From the NCBI GenBank assembly GCA_944392735.1, contig CALXXR010000125.1, positions 1 to 37,144 on the forward strand: a stretch of 37,144 nucleotides of DNA. The letters are read 5' to 3'. Every line of letters starts with the position of its first letter. The stretch's first letter is position 1. Origin of the DNA: an uncultured Spirochaetaceae bacterium. GTDB lineage: Bacteria > Spirochaetota > Spirochaetia > Sphaerochaetales > Sphaerochaetaceae. Positions 18,151 through 27,300 of the stretch are shown here, piece after piece. The notes under the pieces are model-generated. The model did no database searches. It was given only the letters and a program-made list of their open reading frames with translations, and had not been told where the DNA came from. Made by a program: the position numbers and the translations under genes.

Positions 18151-18351
18151 ATGGAAGAAGAGATCGAGAAGCTTGAGATGAAGGTCAGCTATCTGGAGAG
18201 CCAGTGCGATGAGCTCAACAGCGTCGTAATAGATCAGGAGAAGTCGATCGCGATCCTCGAGAAGAGGATAGAGATCATGGAGCGCAGGATCGCCGATCTG
18301 ATAGAAGTGACGGGGGAGGCCCGCCCCAACCGCAGGCCGCCCCACTATTGA
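18151..18351 (+). CDS. slyX: SlyX-like small coiled-coil protein
   Basis: A 66-residue protein made almost entirely of one coiled coil (EEIEKLEMKVSYLESQ, ILEKRIEIMERRIADL) and ending in PPHY, the hallmark C-terminus of the SlyX family. The biochemical role of SlyX is not settled. The ATG at 18151 is chosen because the coiled coil begins right there; the frame is open back to 18079 but that part overlaps the divergent WYL start region and has no initiation signal. No Shine-Dalgarno sequence is present and a -10 box lies six bases upstream. Its TGA (18349-18351) directly abuts the stop codon of the convergent ATPase gene, leaving no intergenic base. Confidence 0.72.
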   Translation: MEEEIEKLEMKVSYLESQCDELNSVVIDQEKSIAILEKRIEIMERRIADLIEVTGEARPNRRPPHY

Positions 18352-19644
18352 TCATGGTGCAAGGAGCGAGATGGGAACCTCATATACGCCATCTGGTCGC
18401 TGCCTAGCGTATCTGCCTGCGGTGATGACCATCAGGAATGATGGTTCCTTCATCCTCTGGTAATCCATCTTCTCCTTTATGCGCAGGAGGTTGCGGGCTC
18501 CTTCGTCGATGCGGGATGGGTCGAAGAGCTTGACCTCGAACATCGCCCATCGATGATCCCTCAGCTCCATTACCGCGTCCGCTTCCAGCCCTTTTGCATC
18601 CCTGTAGTGGAAAAGGCTGCCATTGAGGATCGATGAGTATACCCGGAGATCCTTCACAGCATAGGATTCGAAGAGGAAGCCGAATGTCCTGAAGTCCTTG
18701 ATCAACGCTTGTGGCGAGAGTCCCAGCGAGGCTGCAGCAAGCGATGGCTCAGAGAGATGGCGGGTAGGGCTTCCCTGCACTCTTATCTTCGATCTGGTGC
18801 TTGGCGCCCAAGCTTCAAGATCCTCGATGATGAACATCGATTCAAGCAGCGCAAGGTATTTGTTCAGCGTCTCTTCATGAAACGGAGAATCCTCGTTGTT
18901 GCTCAGGTCTCGGCGTATGAGGCTCTTTGAAGCCTGTGTGGAGATATTCCTGGAATAGGAACGCATAAGCCTTCTGACATCATTGGGATTCTTCCTGAGC
19001 CCAAGCTCCTCCATCTTCCTCTGCGTATCATTATTGATGAGTTCATCGAGGAGCATGTATGGAATCTCGAGGGCATCTTCATCATCGTCATCCAGTGCAG
19101 CAGGCCAGCCTCCTCTGCATAGCGCAAGCGCTGCATCCTCGAGAGTGCGATCGGAGTGCTCGCTGATGTACATGGTGCCATCCTCGAAGAGCTTCGAAAG
19201 GGATACCTTGCCATAGGAGAAGCCTGTCTCAATCGAACTCATCGTGTGCATCCTGAGGTTTGCGATGCGGCCGAAACCCGAATGGAATATGTCTTTTCTG
19301 GATTCGTCATCCAATGGAGCAGAAGAGCCTGTCAGGATGAATTGGCCTCGCTTGCCACGGCTGTCGACTTCTCTACGTATCGCATCCCATAGCCTAGGGG
19401 CGTTCTGCCATTCGTCGATGAGCAGAGGGGGCTCCTTTCCGAGCAGATCGGAAGGCATCGCCTCTGCCCGCAGGATCAGGTCCCTGCCTTCCTCCGAGCT
19501 ATCGAGGACGATTTCCGAGGCCGCATACCTCTTGGATGAAGTGGTCTTTCCACACCATTTCACTCCTGTAACAAGAACAGCTCCAGAGAGGCGGAGCAGC
19601 TTCTCAAGCTGCTTGTCGGAGATCCTAGGTCTGTATTCTGCCAT
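18352..19644 (-). CDS. AAA+ ATPase with DUF4143 C-terminal domain
   Basis: A 430-residue cytoplasmic protein. The N-terminal ATPase has a Walker A GVKWCGKTTSS near residue 27, Walker B PPLLIDEWQNAP and sensor motif FILTGSSAP. The C-terminal half (KNPNDVRRLMRSYSRN, ALLESMFIIEDLEAWAP, FLFESYAVKDLRVYSS, ADAVMELRDHRWAMFEVKL) matches DUF4143, which has a nuclease-like fold without a proven activity here. These proteins are widespread, often in many copies, and of unclear function. The start ATG at 19644 has no good Shine-Dalgarno; a well-formed promoter (TAGACA, 17, TATCAT) ends six bases upstream. Three 23-bp repeats flank the -35 box, implying tight regulation. Confidence 0.88.
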   Translation of the reverse strand: MAEYRPRISDKQLEKLLRLSGAVLVTGVKWCGKTTSSKRYAASEIVLDSSEEGRDLILRAEAMPSDLLGKEPPLLIDEWQNAPRLWDAIRREVDSRGKRGQFILTGSSAPLDDESRKDIFHSGFGRIANLRMHTMSSIETGFSYGKVSLSKLFEDGTMYISEHSDRTLEDAALALCRGGWPAALDDDDEDALEIPYMLLDELINNDTQRKMEELGLRKNPNDVRRLMRSYSRNISTQASKSLIRRDLSNNEDSPFHEETLNKYLALLESMFIIEDLEAWAPSTRSKIRVQGSPTRHLSEPSLAAASLGLSPQALIKDFRTFGFLFESYAVKDLRVYSSILNGSLFHYRDAKGLEADAVMELRDHRWAMFEVKLFDPSRIDEGARNLLRIKEKMDYQRMKEPSFLMVITAGRYARQRPDGVYEVPISLLAP

Positions 19645-19650
19645 ACCTTG

Positions 19651-19679
19651 ATGATAATCCCCCTATTCCAGCCTGTCTA
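19651..19679 (-). promoter_or_regulatory. Promoter of the AAA+/DUF4143 gene
   Basis: Read on the minus strand: TAGACA (19679-19674), 17 bases, TATCAT (19656-19651), six bases, ATG. The hexamers and spacing fit a sigma-70 promoter and the start codon coincides with the expected transcription start. Confidence 0.55.
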
Positions 19680-19680
19680 G

Positions 19681-19749
19681 TGTGGAAAATTCTCCACATC
19701 AAGTGTGGAACTTTTTCCATGCCTGATGTGGAACTTTTGCCATATTGAA
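19681..19749. repeat. Three 23-bp direct repeats (TGTGGAA-type) beside the ATPase promoter
   Basis: Units start at 19681, 19704 and 19727, exactly 23 bases apart. Each begins TGTGGAA and contains a T-rich centre followed by TCC or GCC and CA. Unit 1 holds the palindrome TGTGGA/TCCACA; units 2 and 3 share TGTGGAACTTTT and hold the weaker pairs TGGAA/TTCCA and TGG/CCA. The array starts two bases from the -35 box of the ATPase gene and ends eight bases before the end of the thioesterase gene. A spacing close to two helical turns fits cooperative binding of a dimeric regulator on one face of the DNA. Confidence 0.7.
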
Positions 19750-19756
19750 TGTATCT

Positions 19757-20560
19757 TCAGCGCCTGACCCAGCTCGTCTCGGCCTCGAATACCGTCGTCA
19801 GCGAGCCATCCGCCTCCTTCTTGACGATGCGCGAGAAGAATCCAGGCTCATCCTCCGAGGAGGGGTCGGTGGAATCGGCATAGGTTTCGACGAGGATCTC
19901 ATCGCCGTGGAACGTCTGCTTCGCCCAATGGCAGTCGATCGTCCTGATCCTGTAGCTGTCGAGGAAGGAGAAGGGGAAGGCATCGCAGACCCAGTTGACG
20001 TAGCTGATGTTGTTTATGTGCCTGTTCGTGTCGGTGTCGTAGTAGCTCATCGCCGGGATGAAGTCCGGAAGGCGATGGCCCTGGAAGTCATCGGCGACCT
20101 TGAAGCGGCCGATATCCGGATCGATGAACTTCACGTCCTTATCGGGCAGGGTGAAGTACTTCAGGGCTTCATCCGGCCTGATGGGACGCTTCCTGGCAAT
20201 GTCCATCACGACCCAGTGGCTTATGGCGGTGAAGATAGGCGAGCCATCATCGCTTTGGCCTGTTACGAGCCTGGGAGCGAAGAGCCTGAATGGCTGCTCC
20301 GCCCATGTCTCGATGTTCACGTTCTCCATCCACTCGGGGAGCCTGTCTATCGTCAATCTGGCGCGGACGATGACCCAGGTCCTGTTCTCCGCTGCGACCA
20401 TCTCGGGGATGCCGCAGTGCTGCTTCGTCGAGTGCTTCGCCGCAGCTTCCTGGAGCATCGAGAAGAAGAAAGGCACCTTCGCCTTGAAGAACCTGTCGGT
20501 GTCAGCGCTCCTGACCTCCATCTCATCGTATCCGATTCCGTTTCCATCAATCCTGAACAT
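19757..20560 (-). CDS. Acyl-ACP thioesterase (FatA/FatB family)
   Basis: A 267-residue cytoplasmic enzyme that releases fatty acids from acyl carrier protein. It has two hot-dog folds: an N-terminal one (SADTDRFFKAKVPFFFSMLQ, NRTWVIVRARLTIDRLPEW) and a C-terminal one with the conserved DTDTNRHINNISYVNW that holds the Asn/His active-site region of this family. The length matches bacterial acyl-ACP thioesterases. The ATG at 20560 follows GGAAGG and overlaps the end of rsmD by 14 bases, so translation is probably coupled; the open frame further upstream lies wholly in rsmD. Chain-length preference cannot be read from the sequence. Confidence 0.88.
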   Translation of the reverse strand: MFRIDGNGIGYDEMEVRSADTDRFFKAKVPFFFSMLQEAAAKHSTKQHCGIPEMVAAENRTWVIVRARLTIDRLPEWMENVNIETWAEQPFRLFAPRLVTGQSDDGSPIFTAISHWVVMDIARKRPIRPDEALKYFTLPDKDVKFIDPDIGRFKVADDFQGHRLPDFIPAMSYYDTDTNRHINNISYVNWVCDAFPFSFLDSYRIRTIDCHWAKQTFHGDEILVETYADSTDPSSEDEPGFFSRIVKKEADGSLTTVFEAETSWVRR

Positions 20561-21098
20561 CAGTTTCCTTCCTGTAGAAAAGCAGCACCGATCGTCCGTA
20601 TCTGCGCTCATCCGTCAGCCTGAAGCGGCCTTCCGCCTCGGGCCAGAGCTTCCTCTCCTCCGTCGGTATATGGATGATGAAGAGCCCTGCATCCTTCACG
20701 GCATCGCCCTTGTCGGCTGCGTGGAGTATTGAGATCTTCTCCTTCATCGGGAAGGGGGGATCTGCATAGACGATCGAGTAGCGGTATGCGCCGGAGGAGA
20801 GGAATCTGAGCGCATCCATCATGAAGAGCCGATGGCTCTCCTCGACGAATGAGAGATTGCCTTCGATCGTGGCCTTCTTGCCCCTGTCCATCTCGACCAG
20901 ATGCACCGGATCGGCTCCTCTCGAGGCCGCTTCTATCGCGACGCATCCGGAGCCTGAATAGAGGTCGAGGAACGAGAGCCCGGTGAGATCGCCGAGGATG
21001 GAGAAGAGGGATTCCCTCATCCTGTCCATCGCCGGACGGATCACTCCTGGTGGACACTTCACCTGTCTTCTGACGTATTTTCCGCCTGTAATCCTCAT
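20547..21098 (-). CDS. rsmD: 16S rRNA (guanine-N2)-methyltransferase RsmD
   Basis: Methylates the N2 of G966 (E. coli numbering) of 16S rRNA in assembled small subunits, using S-adenosylmethionine. The 183-residue product begins with the typical MRITGGKYVRR, has the SAM-binding motif LDLYSGSGCVAIEAASRGA and the catalytic VYADPPFP motif (DPPF, standard N4/N6/N2 methylase type). The ATG at 21098 gives the usual N-terminus; a TTG at 21116 is also possible. Neither has a convincing Shine-Dalgarno; a weak promoter ends seven bases before the ATG. The 3' end overlaps the thioesterase gene by 14 bases. Confidence 0.9.
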   Translation of the reverse strand: MRITGGKYVRRQVKCPPGVIRPAMDRMRESLFSILGDLTGLSFLDLYSGSGCVAIEAASRGADPVHLVEMDRGKKATIEGNLSFVEESHRLFMMDALRFLSSGAYRYSIVYADPPFPMKEKISILHAADKGDAVKDAGLFIIHIPTEERKLWPEAEGRFRLTDERRYGRSVLLFYRKETDVQD

Positions 21099-21105
21099 GT
21101 TCTCG

Positions 21106-21135
21106 AGCTTAGCCAAAGAGAAGGGCTTTGTTCAA
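21106..21135 (-). promoter_or_regulatory. Possible promoter of rsmD
   Basis: On the minus strand TTGAAC (21135-21130), 18 bases, TAAGCT (21111-21106), seven bases, ATG. The -10 box is a poor match. It overlaps the end of the HD-domain gene. Confidence 0.3.
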
Positions 21136-21698
21136 GCTTCCGGCCAGAGCCCGATCTCGGGGGCGATTCCGGTCATGCCGTCTATGGTGAGCTGGATCAG
21201 GTCGGATACATCCATCCCCAGCATCTCGGCGCCATTGGCGATGACGGTGCGGTTGACGCCGGCGGCGAAGGACTTCTCCTTCCATTTCTTCTTCACCGAC
21301 TTGACGGAGATGCCCTTCATCTTCTCCGGCCTCATCAGGGCCGTGGCCGTCACGAGCCCCGTGAGCTCGTCGACTGCGTAGAGCATCTTCTCCATCCGCC
21401 TCTCGGGCTTGATGTCCGATACCAGCCCGTACCCATGGCTGCAGATCGCGTGGATCATGTCATCGGGGGCATCGATCTCCTTCAGAAGCTCCGGAGCCTT
21501 CCTGCAGTGCTCTTCGGGGAACATCTCCCAGTCGATGTCGTGCAGCAGACCCACGATGCCCCAGTACTCCTCATCCTCGCCTTCGCGCCTTGCAGCCTCC
21601 CTCATGACAGCCTCCACGCTCAGCGCGTGATGATAGAGGCTCTCCGTCCTGTTGTACTTCCTGAAGAGGCCAAGCGCCTCCTCCCTTGATATCGCCAT
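21132..21698 (-). CDS. HD-domain protein (predicted phosphohydrolase)
   Basis: A 188-residue protein with the HD metal-binding pattern: YHHALSVEAVM near the N-terminus, LLHDIDWE (HD pair near residue 67), ICSHGYG and YAVDELTGLV (a distal Asp). This set matches HD-superfamily hydrolases acting on nucleotides or related phosphoesters; the exact substrate is not recognisable. The ATG at 21698 follows AGGAGG with a six-base spacer; the longer frame to 21740 overlaps recG. Only 16 bases separate it from recG, so it is in the same minus-strand run of housekeeping genes. Confidence 0.82.
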   Translation of the reverse strand: MAISREEALGLFRKYNRTESLYHHALSVEAVMREAARREGEDEEYWGIVGLLHDIDWEMFPEEHCRKAPELLKEIDAPDDMIHAICSHGYGLVSDIKPERRMEKMLYAVDELTGLVTATALMRPEKMKGISVKSVKKKWKEKSFAAGVNRTVIANGAEMLGMDVSDLIQLTIDGMTGIAPEIGLWPEA

Positions 21699-21714
21699 AC
21701 TGCACCTCCTTGCG

Positions 21715-23742
21715 TCAGCAATGCATTGTCCAATGCCCATCCGCCACTGCTTTCCTCAGCGGGGCGTTCTCCGCCTTTAGCAGTCCGCGGTCCTCCTTTA
21801 CGATCCTCTCCGCCTCGCTTCTTGCCATCTCCACGATATCCAGGTCGCTGGTGAGATCCGCGAAGCGCAGATGGAGGAATCCCGACTGCCTGTCTCCCAT
21901 GATCTCCCCCGGTCCCCTGATCTCAAGGTCCTTCTCCGCGATGCGGAATCCATCGTTCGTCTCCCTCATTACCCTCAGCCTTGCCTTTGCCTCCTCCGAG
22001 AGGCTCCTGCCATAGACGAGGAAGCAGTAGGATGCAAGCGAGCTTCTGCCGACCCTTCCCCTGAGCTGGTGAAGGGCCGCAAGCCCGAAGCGGTCCGCAT
22101 GCTCTATGACCATGCATGTTGCGTTTGGTATATCGATGCCGACCTCCACGACGGATGTGGCGACGAGATAGGAGAGCCTTCCTTCCCTGAATGAGCGGAG
22201 TATCTCCATCTTCTCGTCATCTGGAAGCCTTGAGTGGATGAGCGCTGAGGGCACTCCAGGATATTCCTTCTTCAGCGCCTCGTGCATCGTCGTTACATCG
22301 CGCAGGTCGCTTTCCCTCTCATCGTCGATCCTCGGATAGACGAAGTAGGCCTGATGCCCACGTTCGAATTCGACGCCGACGGATCTGTACATCTCGCTCC
22401 GCCTGTCCTCGCTCACGAGGTATGTCTTCACGGGAAGCCTTCCCTTAGGCATCGAGCGCAGAACCGACACGCTGTAGTCGGCGAAGAGGGTGAGGGCCAG
22501 CGAGCGGGGTATCGGGGTGGCCGTCATGGAGAGGATGTCCGCGTTGCTTCCCTTCCTCATCAGCGCCTCCCTCTGCTGGACGCCGAAGCGATGCTGCTCG
22601 TCGATGATGACGTATCCTAGGTTCCTGAAGACGACATCCTCCGAGAAGAGGGCATGGGTGCCGATCACGAGATCCGTCGTGCCGTCCTTGAGGGATGAAA
22701 GCAGCAGCCTGCGGCTCTCGCCCTTCACGCTCCCTGAAATGAATGCGATCCTCACGCCCAGTCCGGAGAGGAGTGCTGCTGCTCCATCGGCGTGCTGGCG
22801 AGCAAGGAGCTCCGTCGGTGCCATGAAGGCAACCTGCCTGCCCTTGTCTATCGCATGCAGCGCCGTGATCCATGCCACGAGCGTCTTTCCGGAGCCGACA
22901 TCGCCCTGGAGGAGCCTGTTCATGGGGATCCTTCCGTCCATGTCGGTGCGTATCTCGTCGGCTGCATTCAGCTGGTCATCCGTCAGTGCAAAGGGAAGGG
23001 AGGCGATGAGCTTCCGTTCCATCCTGGATTGTCCGCTCTTCCTCCTTGCGCCATCGGAAGGCCTCTCCCTCAGCACGGACAGCTCCATGACCAGGAGCTC
23101 GGTGAATGAGAGCGTCCTGAGAGCCATGGATGCCTCTTCGGGGAATGAGGGGAAATGCAGCGCATTGTATGCCTTGTCATGGTGCATCAGGCCAAGGCGG
23201 CTGTACATCTCGTCCGGAAGCGCATCGGGGATGGGGGAGAGCGCCATGAGCGCATAGCAAGCCGCATTCCTCATCGCCTTCTCCGTCAGGCTTCCCGTCA
23301 GCGGGTATATCGGGAGGATGCGTCCGATGCCGGCTTCTTCCCGAGTCCTCTTCAGCTCGAATGATGATATCTGGTATACCCCATGGTTTCTCATCGCCTT
23401 TCCGTATATGTACCATTGGCTTCCGATATGCATCTGCTGCTTCAGGAAGTAGCGATTGAAGCAGAGCAGCTCCAGCCTCGTTCCGTCATCGTCGACTGCG
23501 CTGATCTTGAGCGTGCGTCCGCTGCGTGAGCTGAATTCGGAGTGGGAGAGGACGGTGATGCGGCAGGCTACCGATGGATCGAGGATGCTGGCATCGCGCA
23601 TCCTCCGCTCGGTCCTTCTGTCGTCGTAGGCGCGAGGCCTGAGCCCGATCATGTCGCGGAGCGTGGAGACACCCAGCGAGAGAAGGTCATCTGCGGCCTT
23701 CCTCCCGATCCCTGGAGCCTCCGTGATCCTCCGCTCGGCCAT
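21715..23742 (-). CDS. recG: ATP-dependent DNA helicase RecG
   Basis: A 675-residue branch-migration helicase that processes stalled forks and recombination junctions. The N-terminal wedge/OB-fold part (ERRMRDASILDPSVACRITV) precedes helicase motifs: Walker A GDVGSGKTLVAW near residue 280, PTELLARQHA, DEQHRFGVQQRE (DExH box), SMTATPIPRSLALT, VGIDIPNAT and QLRGRVGRS. The length agrees with the family (about 690 residues). The start at 23742 is one base past the yggT stop, indicating co-transcription with yggT and probably dnaE. Confidence 0.96.
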   Translation of the reverse strand: MAERRITEAPGIGRKAADDLLSLGVSTLRDMIGLRPRAYDDRRTERRMRDASILDPSVACRITVLSHSEFSSRSGRTLKISAVDDDGTRLELLCFNRYFLKQQMHIGSQWYIYGKAMRNHGVYQISSFELKRTREEAGIGRILPIYPLTGSLTEKAMRNAACYALMALSPIPDALPDEMYSRLGLMHHDKAYNALHFPSFPEEASMALRTLSFTELLVMELSVLRERPSDGARRKSGQSRMERKLIASLPFALTDDQLNAADEIRTDMDGRIPMNRLLQGDVGSGKTLVAWITALHAIDKGRQVAFMAPTELLARQHADGAAALLSGLGVRIAFISGSVKGESRRLLLSSLKDGTTDLVIGTHALFSEDVVFRNLGYVIIDEQHRFGVQQREALMRKGSNADILSMTATPIPRSLALTLFADYSVSVLRSMPKGRLPVKTYLVSEDRRSEMYRSVGVEFERGHQAYFVYPRIDDERESDLRDVTTMHEALKKEYPGVPSALIHSRLPDDEKMEILRSFREGRLSYLVATSVVEVGIDIPNATCMVIEHADRFGLAALHQLRGRVGRSSLASYCFLVYGRSLSEEAKARLRVMRETNDGFRIAEKDLEIRGPGEIMGDRQSGFLHLRFADLTSDLDIVEMARSEAERIVKEDRGLLKAENAPLRKAVADGHWTMHC

Positions 23743-23743
23743 C

Positions 23744-24331
23744 TCAGAAAGGCAGCTCCAGCGCCAGGTTCGCGAGTATGATGAAGGCTCTCTTCAGGAC
23801 GAAGTAGAGCACTATGTTGATGGCCAGCGAGATGATGGCTATGGTGCTGTCCCGCGGTATGCGCGTCGTGAAGCACCTGCGCACCATGTTGGATATCGGA
23901 TCGGAGAACTGCCCCGACATCCCGTACATCATCGGATTGTGCGTGAATGCCGCGATCGTCCTGAAGATCAGCAGGAGTATCGAGAAGAAGAGGAAGATGG
24001 AGACGCCGTAGGTCCAGAATGCGATGATGATGTTCGCGAGGATGATCCCGAACGTGAGGAATCCGAACCTGCCGTATACCGACAGCAGCGTCTGGACCAC
24101 GGATAGCAGCCCGATTGCGATGATCGGCGAGAAGTCCAGCATCCCGATCCTCGCCTTCGATGACCTGAAGAGGTTCAGGAACGGATCGACGGCCCGGGCT
24201 ATGTAATAGGTGAACGAGCCAGGCCTCGGGTAGGGCCTGAACCACGACATGATGATCCTGATCCAGATCAGGAATGAATATATCTCCAAGAGCCTCGCAA
24301 GGAACAGCGAGATCGACATGAGCGCTCTCAT
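23744..24331 (-). CDS. YggT-family integral membrane protein
   Basis: A 195-residue membrane protein with several hydrophobic segments (IYSFLIWIRIIMSWF, FSPIIAIGLLSVVQTLL, IILANIIIAFW, IFLFFSILLLIF and one near the C-terminus). The motif IRIIMSWF followed by DPFLNLFR is the YggT/YlmG signature, repeated less clearly in the second half (DPISNMVRRCF). Family members affect membrane or division processes in other bacteria, without a settled mechanism. The ATG at 24331 is preferred because TGGAGG lies five bases upstream; a GTG four codons earlier would overlap that signal. Confidence 0.85.
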   Translation of the reverse strand: MRALMSISLFLARLLEIYSFLIWIRIIMSWFRPYPRPGSFTYYIARAVDPFLNLFRSSKARIGMLDFSPIIAIGLLSVVQTLLSVYGRFGFLTFGIILANIIIAFWTYGVSIFLFFSILLLIFRTIAAFTHNPMMYGMSGQFSDPISNMVRRCFTTRIPRDSTIAIISLAINIVLYFVLKRAFIILANLALELPF

Positions 24332-24353
24332 CTTCGCCTCCACAATACAGAAG

Positions 24354-27300
24354 TTAAGAAATCCAGGCCTTCTTGACCAGTGGCAGATTCCCCAGCTTTC
24401 CCATCAGCGTCTTCGAGTACTCCACATGGTAGAGCCCTCCGGCCCTGAGCTCCTCCCCCGGAATGTCCTCGAAGGTGAAGGCGACAGGGACGAATCCCTC
24501 GTGCTCCTGCAGCGTGCGGCCTATCTCCCTGAGGTCATCCTGATTCAGCGAGGCGCTCTGCCTGAGCTGGATATGCACCATGCTGATCGCCTCCGGCTTG
24601 AGGTCGTACGGCGAGCAGACCGAGGAGAGCGTGAAGGAGAGCCTCGTGTCCCCCTCCTTGCGGCGGAATGTGCCCGTGAAGCCGTAGATCTGGTCGGATT
24701 CGATCTTGTCCCTGAGCGTTTCGTAGACGGAGGGGAATGCGACCGCATCCACTTCCCCCTCCTTCGTCTGCAGGGAATAGATGCCCATCTTCTCCTTCTT
24801 CGCCTTGGTTATCACCTGGCGGATGCCCGTCACCAGCGCTATGATCGAGGTCTCCTGATCCAGCGGTATCGTGTCCGGGTCGGAGATGTCCACCCTCACA
24901 GAGGCCGCTATCTGGTCGGCATATGCATCCAATGGATGGCCTGAGATGTAGAATCCGAGGTATTCCTTCTCCATCTGCAGCTTCTCCGCTGTCGGGATCG
25001 GCTCGGCTTCCCTCATCTTGAATTCGCCTATGACGGGATCGTCGGATCCGAAGAGGGAGAGCTGTCCGTACGCGGTCGCCTCCTTCGAGTCCTTGTCGAA
25101 CCTGAGCGCATCCTCGAGGTTCTCCAGGAGCGTTGCGGTATCGGTTCCGAGCTCATCGAAGGCTCCTGCCTTTATGAGGGACTCTATGGTCTTGGAGTTG
25201 AGGCTTTCGCCCTGCCTGGAGAGGAATTCCATGAAGTCCCTGTATGGCCCATGCTCCTCGCGTTCGCGGATGATGTCGCCGACGATGTTCTCCCCGACGT
25301 TCTTGATGCCGGCCAGTCCGTAGATGATGTCCCCATCGACGACATTGAAGTGCTTCTCGGACTTGTTGATCGATGGCGGCAGTATCCTCAGCCCATACTT
25401 CGGGGCAAGGTTGAGGTATTCCGTGAACTTGGCGGGGTTGCCCATCTCGTTCGTGAGGTTCGCCGCGAGGAACTCCGCAGTATAGTTCGCCTTCAGGAAT
25501 GCCGTCTGATAGGCGACGATGGAGTAGGCGACGGCGTGCGACTTGTTGAATCCATAGCCTGCGAACGGCTCAAGGATGTGGAAGATCTCCTCGGCATGGG
25601 CCTCCGTGAAGCCGTTCTTCACGGCTCCGGCCTTGAACTTCACCAGCTCCTCCGCCAGCTTCTCCTTCTTCTTCTTGCCCATGATGCGCCTGAGGTTGTC
25701 CGCCTGTCCCAGCGTGTAGCCTGCGATGATCTGGGCTACCTTCATGACCTGCTCCTGGTAGACGATGACGCCATAGGTCTCCTTGAGGATGTCCTCAAGG
25801 CAGGGATCCGGGTATTTGATCGGTATGCGTCCGAACTTGGAGTCGATGAACTGGTCGATGAATTGCATCGGGCCAGGCCTGTAGAGCGCGTTCAATGCGA
25901 CTAGCTCCTCGATCGTCTGCGGATGCTCGCGTCTGAGGATGTCGGCCATTCCGTCGGATTCGAACTGGAAGACGCATTTGGAATCGCCTCTGCAGAGCAT
26001 GTCGAAGGTGGGCTTGTCATGCTCATCGATCGTGTTGATGTCGAAGTCGGGGACGGTCTTGCGTATGAGCTCGACGGTGTGCTTGATCAGCGTGAGCGTC
26101 TTGAGGCCGAGGAAGTCCATCTTCACCAGTCCGCAGTTCTCGATCTGCGTCATCGGGTACTGTGTGGAGATGGATCCCGTCTTCGGATCGGCATAGAGCG
26201 GGACGTAGTGGTCGAGGTTCTCCCTTCCGATGACGACGCCTGCGGCATGGAGCGACGAGTGCCTGTTCAGACCCTCGAGGCGGCGCGCCGTGTCGAAGAG
26301 CTCTGCATACAGCGGTCCCCTTGCCTCGATCTCCTTCAGCCTCGGCTCGAGCTCGAACGCCTTGTCCAGCGTCATCTTGAGCTCATCGGAGATGAGGGAG
26401 CAGATCCTGTTCGATTCCTCGTATGGAATGTCGAGGACGCGGCATACGTCCTTGACGACGGCCTTTGGCTTGAGCGTTCCGAAGGTGATGATCTGTCCGA
26501 CCCTGTCCTTTCCGTAGTGCTCTGTGACGTAGTCGATGACCTGTCCGCGCCCTTCGAAGCAGAAGTCGACGTCGAAGTCGGGGAGGGAGACGCGTTCGGG
26601 GTTGAGGAATCGCTCGAAGATGAGGTTGTACTTCATCGGATCGACATCGGTGATCGTCGTCGCATAGGCGACCAGGGATCCAGCGCCGCTGCCTCTTCCC
26701 GGTCCTACGGGGATTCCGTGCGTCTTCGCCCAGTGGATGTAGTCCCGGACGATGAGGAAGTAGGCGGGGAAGTCCATCTGTATGATGATCCCGAGCTCGT
26801 AGTCCAGCCTCTGCTGCAGCTCCGGCGTCACGACGGGATAGCGCTTCTTCAGCCCTTCGTTCGCGAGGTACGTCAGGTACTCTGCATCGCTTGAGAACTC
26901 ATCGGGTATGGTGCACTTCGGAAGGATCGGGCCGGGGAAGCTGATCTCCAGGTGGCACCTCTCTGCGATCTTCCCGGTGTTCTCCACCGCCTCAGGGCAC
27001 CATGAGAAGAGCTCGGCCATCTCCTCCGGCGTGCGGAAGTAGAACTCCCCCTCCTTGTATCTGAGCCTGTTCTTGTCCGTCTTCTTCGTTCCCGTGCCGA
27101 TGCAGAGCAGCGTGTCGTGGGCGTTCCAGTCGTCCTTCTCTATGTAGTGGATGTCGTTGGTGCAGACTGGCGGTATGTCCAGCTCGCGCGAGAGGCGCAT
27201 GATGAGCGGGAGGATCTTCCTGTCCTCCGGGAGCCCATGGTCCTGCATCTCCAGGTAGTACCTGTCCCCGAATACGCCCTTGTACCAAAGAGCGCGCTCC

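Noticed and set aside
19745-20623. 292-codon plus-strand frame opposite the thioesterase gene
   Set aside because: The minus-strand product is a clear acyl-ACP thioesterase; the plus-strand translation has no recognisable fold.
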